From the NCBI GenBank assembly GCA_022578605.1, contig MU394084.1, forward strand, positions 310,001 through 374,000: a DNA stretch of 64,000 bases, in the 5' to 3' direction. The notes beneath the pieces were generated by a model. The model was not told where the DNA came from and made no database searches. It saw only the letters and a list, made by a program, of their open reading frames with translations. Below, piece by piece: positions 60,483-64,000 of the stretch. This DNA is from Camillea tinctor. Its lineage: Eukaryota > Ascomycota > Sordariomycetes > Xylariales > Xylariaceae. The translations under genes and the position numbers were made by a program. Positions within the stretch are counted from its first letter, which is position 1. Each line of letters opens with the position of its first letter.

Positions 60483-63014
60483 CTATCCCATGGCAGCATA
60501 TTGCGACGTGATCTCCGCCTTCGCATTTCCGATCTCGCGTAATTCGCGGCCGTTCTCCAATGACTTGAAGACAGCGGTCTTTCCCTCGCGGAGCTTAGCG
60601 CGGAGACTCGGGTCTCGCTTGTTGAGCCACGAGGATGCGCTGGCCTTGGGGTCGTGGTAGCGCAGCGTAAACAGGGAGGCCCGGGGACTAGTATGGAACG
60701 CGGCGAGCGCCTGGCGATTGCTGTTGTTATCTCCTACCGCGATCCAGTGGTGACCGCCTAGCTTCCAGGGTATAATGCCACATAGCAGCCCGGGGAACAG
60801 GTACGAGTGCTCGCCCATCTCGACACCGAAGGCATTGACGCTTTCTTTCGCAAGGTAGGTATACTTGCGGTCCGATAGCAGCGCGCCGAGCCGGAAGAGG
60901 TTCGACACTGACACGCTGTTGGTCGAGGGCTGCGATGTGTCCATGCCGTCCTTGACCCGGAACAGAGTGTATGGCGCATCCTGAGCAGTAGAGTAGAAGG
61001 CTCCGCATCTAGCGTTAGTCGTCCAGGGAGTGGTGGTAGGATGGTCGTAGAATAGGGCAATCTGGATCGCCTGTAGCTCGTCGGCCCATTCGAGCCAGGA
61101 CTCGTCGGCCGTCGTCTCGTAGAGCTCGATCAGACCTTCAATGAGGAATGCATAGTCCTCGGAGACCGCTTTGACATCGGAACGCCCGTCAGAGTATAAC
61201 CGGTACAGGGTCTTGCTATGGCTATCCCAAAGCTCTTTCTTGATGAAGAGTGCCGCCCTCTTCGCAGCACCTAGATATCTCGCAGCTCGTCCACTCACAT
61301 CGTGGCCGGTATGCAGCAGAGCGGCAGCTGTTCGTGACAAAGCTGCGATGGCCATGCCGTTATATGCCGTGACTATCTTCGTATCCACATCTGGTCGGGC
61401 GCGCTCCTTCTCCCGGCGCGACTTTAGCTTGGTTCTGGCCGATTCAATCCGTCTCTTGACTTCACGCTCCGAGATGCCTAGCTGGTTGCTAAGGCGGGCG
61501 TAATTTTTGGCAATACGTATGACGTTCTGGTTGAGGAATTCATCGTAGGGGTCATGCTCGTGGTCAACGTTGCCGTGTTCTTGGACATCCCAATGGGCGG
61601 CAGCCACCTCGGCTTCTTGTTCATCCTGGACAGCGGTGTCGAATTCCTTCCGCGTCCATAAATAAAAGGCGCCATTGCGCATAATTCTCTCGCCGCGTTT
61701 ATTGGAGGAGTGCGCGACCTCACTGGTATAAAATCCACCCTGGGGGGATAATAGTGTACCACCGGTGATATAGTCGCCAACCTCGGTCACGACATCAGCA
61801 AACTCGGCATCAGGGGTGCCGTTTGATAAGAGCCAGGCATCCAGGAAAAGCCCTAAGAGTAAAGCATTATCAATTAACATCTTCTCGAAAGAAGGTAAAG
61901 ACCAGTCTCTAGTGATCGAATACCGATGGAATCCACCTCCGATATGGTCGTGGACTGCACCAGCAACTATCCTACGCAGCGTATGCAAGCCCATGGTGAG
62001 GATATAGTTGCATTCTTCGGGCCCCACTACATCCTTGACCACCTTTGGGAATCGAGTAGCTCTTAGCATTAGGGTGAGTTTTGACGGGGTGAGGAACTTG
62101 TCCTCCTGACCGAACCCTCCGAATACAGGATCGAATGTCCTAGTGATACGACTATACGCCTCCTCGATCTGGTCCAAGTCAACATCACCCTGAACTTCGG
62201 CTGTATAGTCAACAACAATGGGATCGGATTCTTTGGGGGCCGGAGGTGGGCTGGCCGGCAGTAGACTACCGGCCCCATGGTTCAGAGTGCCTTCGCCTGT
62301 AAATTGACGTAGCTCGTTCACCATTCTCTTCGCTTCGTCTCGAACACGAGATTCCTCATCGGCCCATGAGGACTTCACCTTCTTGATGACGGTAAGCCAA
62401 TCAAGAGGCTTTTCGGCTCCTTCGGCTTCAGGAACGGCGGAAATATCGTCGGCTTCGGGTGCGGCCCAGTAGGTCCCGCTGAAGACAGGTTCCAGGTCGG
62501 GGGTTAAGAAGACATTCAGGGGCCAGCCTCCATTGCCACTAAGAGACTGATTATAGCTCATGTACAGGCTATCTATATGAGGATATTCCTCGCGATCGAC
62601 GAGGATGGGGACGAAGGTCTGGTTCAGGAGGGAAGAGACCTGGGGGTTGGAGAAGGTCTCTTGTCGGGCAAGGTGACAGTCTAGATTTCACGAGAAGCAG
62701 GTAGTTAGCCGGGACGAAGCTCGGGGGCACTGGGGAAGGGTGGAATGTGAAATGCGCGTACGGGGAGAAGCAAGGTATCCGATGCAGAGGAATATCAGCT
62801 TGTTCTCCGCCTTGGCCCGGCTGATGGCCTGCTGGTCTAGAGGCTGCCATGTGACGGGGCTATCCGAGTAAGCGCGTACGAATGGGCTTTTGCTATCTGC
62901 GGCTCGGTTTCTTAGGGGTGGGAGAGACGAGGCTTGGGGAGCTTGGGGAGGGTTTAGTTTGGGCTGGTTTGCGGTTCCGGGTCCCGGAGGCTGTTGTAAC
63001 TGTGCGGACATCAT
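60483..63014 (-). CDS. SPATA20/SSP411 (DUF255, YyaL) family protein
   Basis: Two exons on the minus strand, 63014-62762 and 62680-60483, give 816 residues. The 81-nt intron has donor GTACGC, a GCTAAC branch site and acceptor CTAG. Two tandem ATGs open the frame. The family couples an N-terminal thioredoxin-like domain (about 45-190 here) to a C-terminal alpha/alpha six-hairpin toroid like glycosidases and N-acyl-glucosamine epimerases; its reaction is unknown, though mammalian SPATA20 has been linked to redox and sperm function. Clear landmarks are GGWPLNVFLTPDLEPVFSGTYW, HDHIGGGFHRYSITRDWSLP, FEKMLIDNALLLGLFLDAWL, VTAYNGMAIAAL and SEDYAFLIEGLIELYE. The thioredoxin motif, CHWCH in most members, reads SPHCH (83-87) across the splice junction, so the first cysteine is a serine. 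Length is usual for eukaryotic members. Confidence 0.92.
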
Positions 63015-64000
63015 CTTGACGCCCTCTAAGATGTGCTATTCCCTGTCTAGACTCTATAATGTCTTAAGAAAGCCACCGAGAGTGCTTTAAGTAGACTTCT
63101 ATATAGGCTACGTGTGGGTAGCTGTAAAAGGTAACAAATACGAAGACTCGGTTGGAGGGGATTCCCAAGTCAGTGGGTAACAACAGGTGGGTAAAGTAAG
63201 TTTTATTCAGATGTGAGAGAAAATATCACACCAAAAAAAAAAAAAAAAAGAGAAAAGGGAAGAATATTTGTGAAATACAATGCAGCTATGCAATTACTAG
63301 AACAATGAATAATGATCTTGTTTGAGGAAGAGGGAAGAAATAAAAATAAAAATAGAAAAGGTTAAAAAAAAGAATAAAAGAAAAAAAAGAGAGAGAGAGC
63401 AAGAAAGAGAGAAAGATGTAGGCTACAAACAAAATGTGTGTGTGTAAGTGTGGGTGTGTGTGATAAGGTGCAAATCCCAAAAGAGGCTGATTAACCCCGC
63501 GGTGATTTGACACTGACTGAATAAGGTCTTGTAGTACTGTATGGCATGTATGCAAAACAAAAAAAAAAAAGCTTCCTTCTCCCCCACCTTTTCTCCATAT
63601 AGCTTTTATCTGGGTAGCACTACATAAGATAGGTCGAATAGGTACCTACCATTTACCCTAACCTTACCCCAAGTAGGTAGGTATCTGACTTCACGTATCC
63701 GAGTACATGTGTTCTGCCTACATGTACATACATGTAGACGTGGGGTAAATGTGTAGTACAGAGACCTGCAGATGCCCATTTCCCTGTACTACTCTGGTAC
63801 CAGCCTGCCTGCCTGCCTACCATCCCGAGGCACTTGACCTACTATACTTTTACAAAGTTATGCAAGACATAATTGTGGCATGAGAGTTGAACACATGCAC
63901 AACTTTGGGTAACTCAATCTATTTCTTACAGTACTACTATATGTCAAGTATAACTTAAACCTACACCCGAACAACTCTTTTAAACATTTCAATACAATTC
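63015..64000. other. Upstream region of the DUF255 gene
   Basis: Contains a poly-A tract near 63232-63250, A/G-rich repeats at 63340-63420, a GT repeat at 63432-63463, TAGGTAGGTA clusters and a (TGCC)n run near 63803-63818. No gene supported; the window ends here. Confidence 0.5.

Overview
This window looks like nuclear DNA from a filamentous ascomycete (Pezizomycotina), probably a Sordariomycete. The grounds are many short introns (53-270 nt) with GTRNGT-like donors, CTAAC/CTGAC branch sites and YAG acceptors, well-spaced single genes on both strands, and protein sequences of clear filamentous-fungal type (FlbC-like zinc finger, AspA-type septin, LAG1 ceramide synthase, PROPPIN). I cannot name the genus. 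No plasmid, virus, CRISPR array, rRNA, confident tRNA or intact transposon was seen.

Layout. The first 20 kb is nearly a gene desert, broken only by a two-exon FlbC-like C2H2 regulator (9965-11364). A scaffold gap of 10 Ns inside extreme G and C runs lies at about 5.8-6.0 kb. From 20.5 kb the gene density rises: EFR3 (-), a small orphan ORF (+), a six-exon APC-type permease (+), an uncharacterised fungal protein (-) divergent from a GT25 glycosyltransferase (+), an acidic coiled-coil protein (-), ceramide synthase (-), a Bax-inhibitor-1 family protein (+), a septin (-), an Hsv2-like PROPPIN (+), the spliceosomal RRM protein Ist3 (-), dynein light intermediate chain (+) and a SPATA20/DUF255 protein (-). 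Exon junctions were worked out by hand from reading-frame continuity, splice signals and family conservation.

The genes are mostly housekeeping: phosphoinositide and membrane contact (EFR3, PROPPIN), sphingolipid synthesis, cytoskeleton and transport (septin, dynein LIC), splicing and transport. There is no operon-like pathway and no biosynthetic cluster signature. The most open items are the uncharacterised protein at 33237-34161, the orphan ORF at 26519-26956, an exact intergenic palindrome TACCTAGGTA present five times, a nest of inverted repeats upstream of the Bax-inhibitor gene, and several departures from family motifs: PROPPIN RRRG, a DUF255 cysteine replaced by serine, and a dynein LIC without the P-loop lysine. 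I found no clear evidence of a wholly new multi-gene system.
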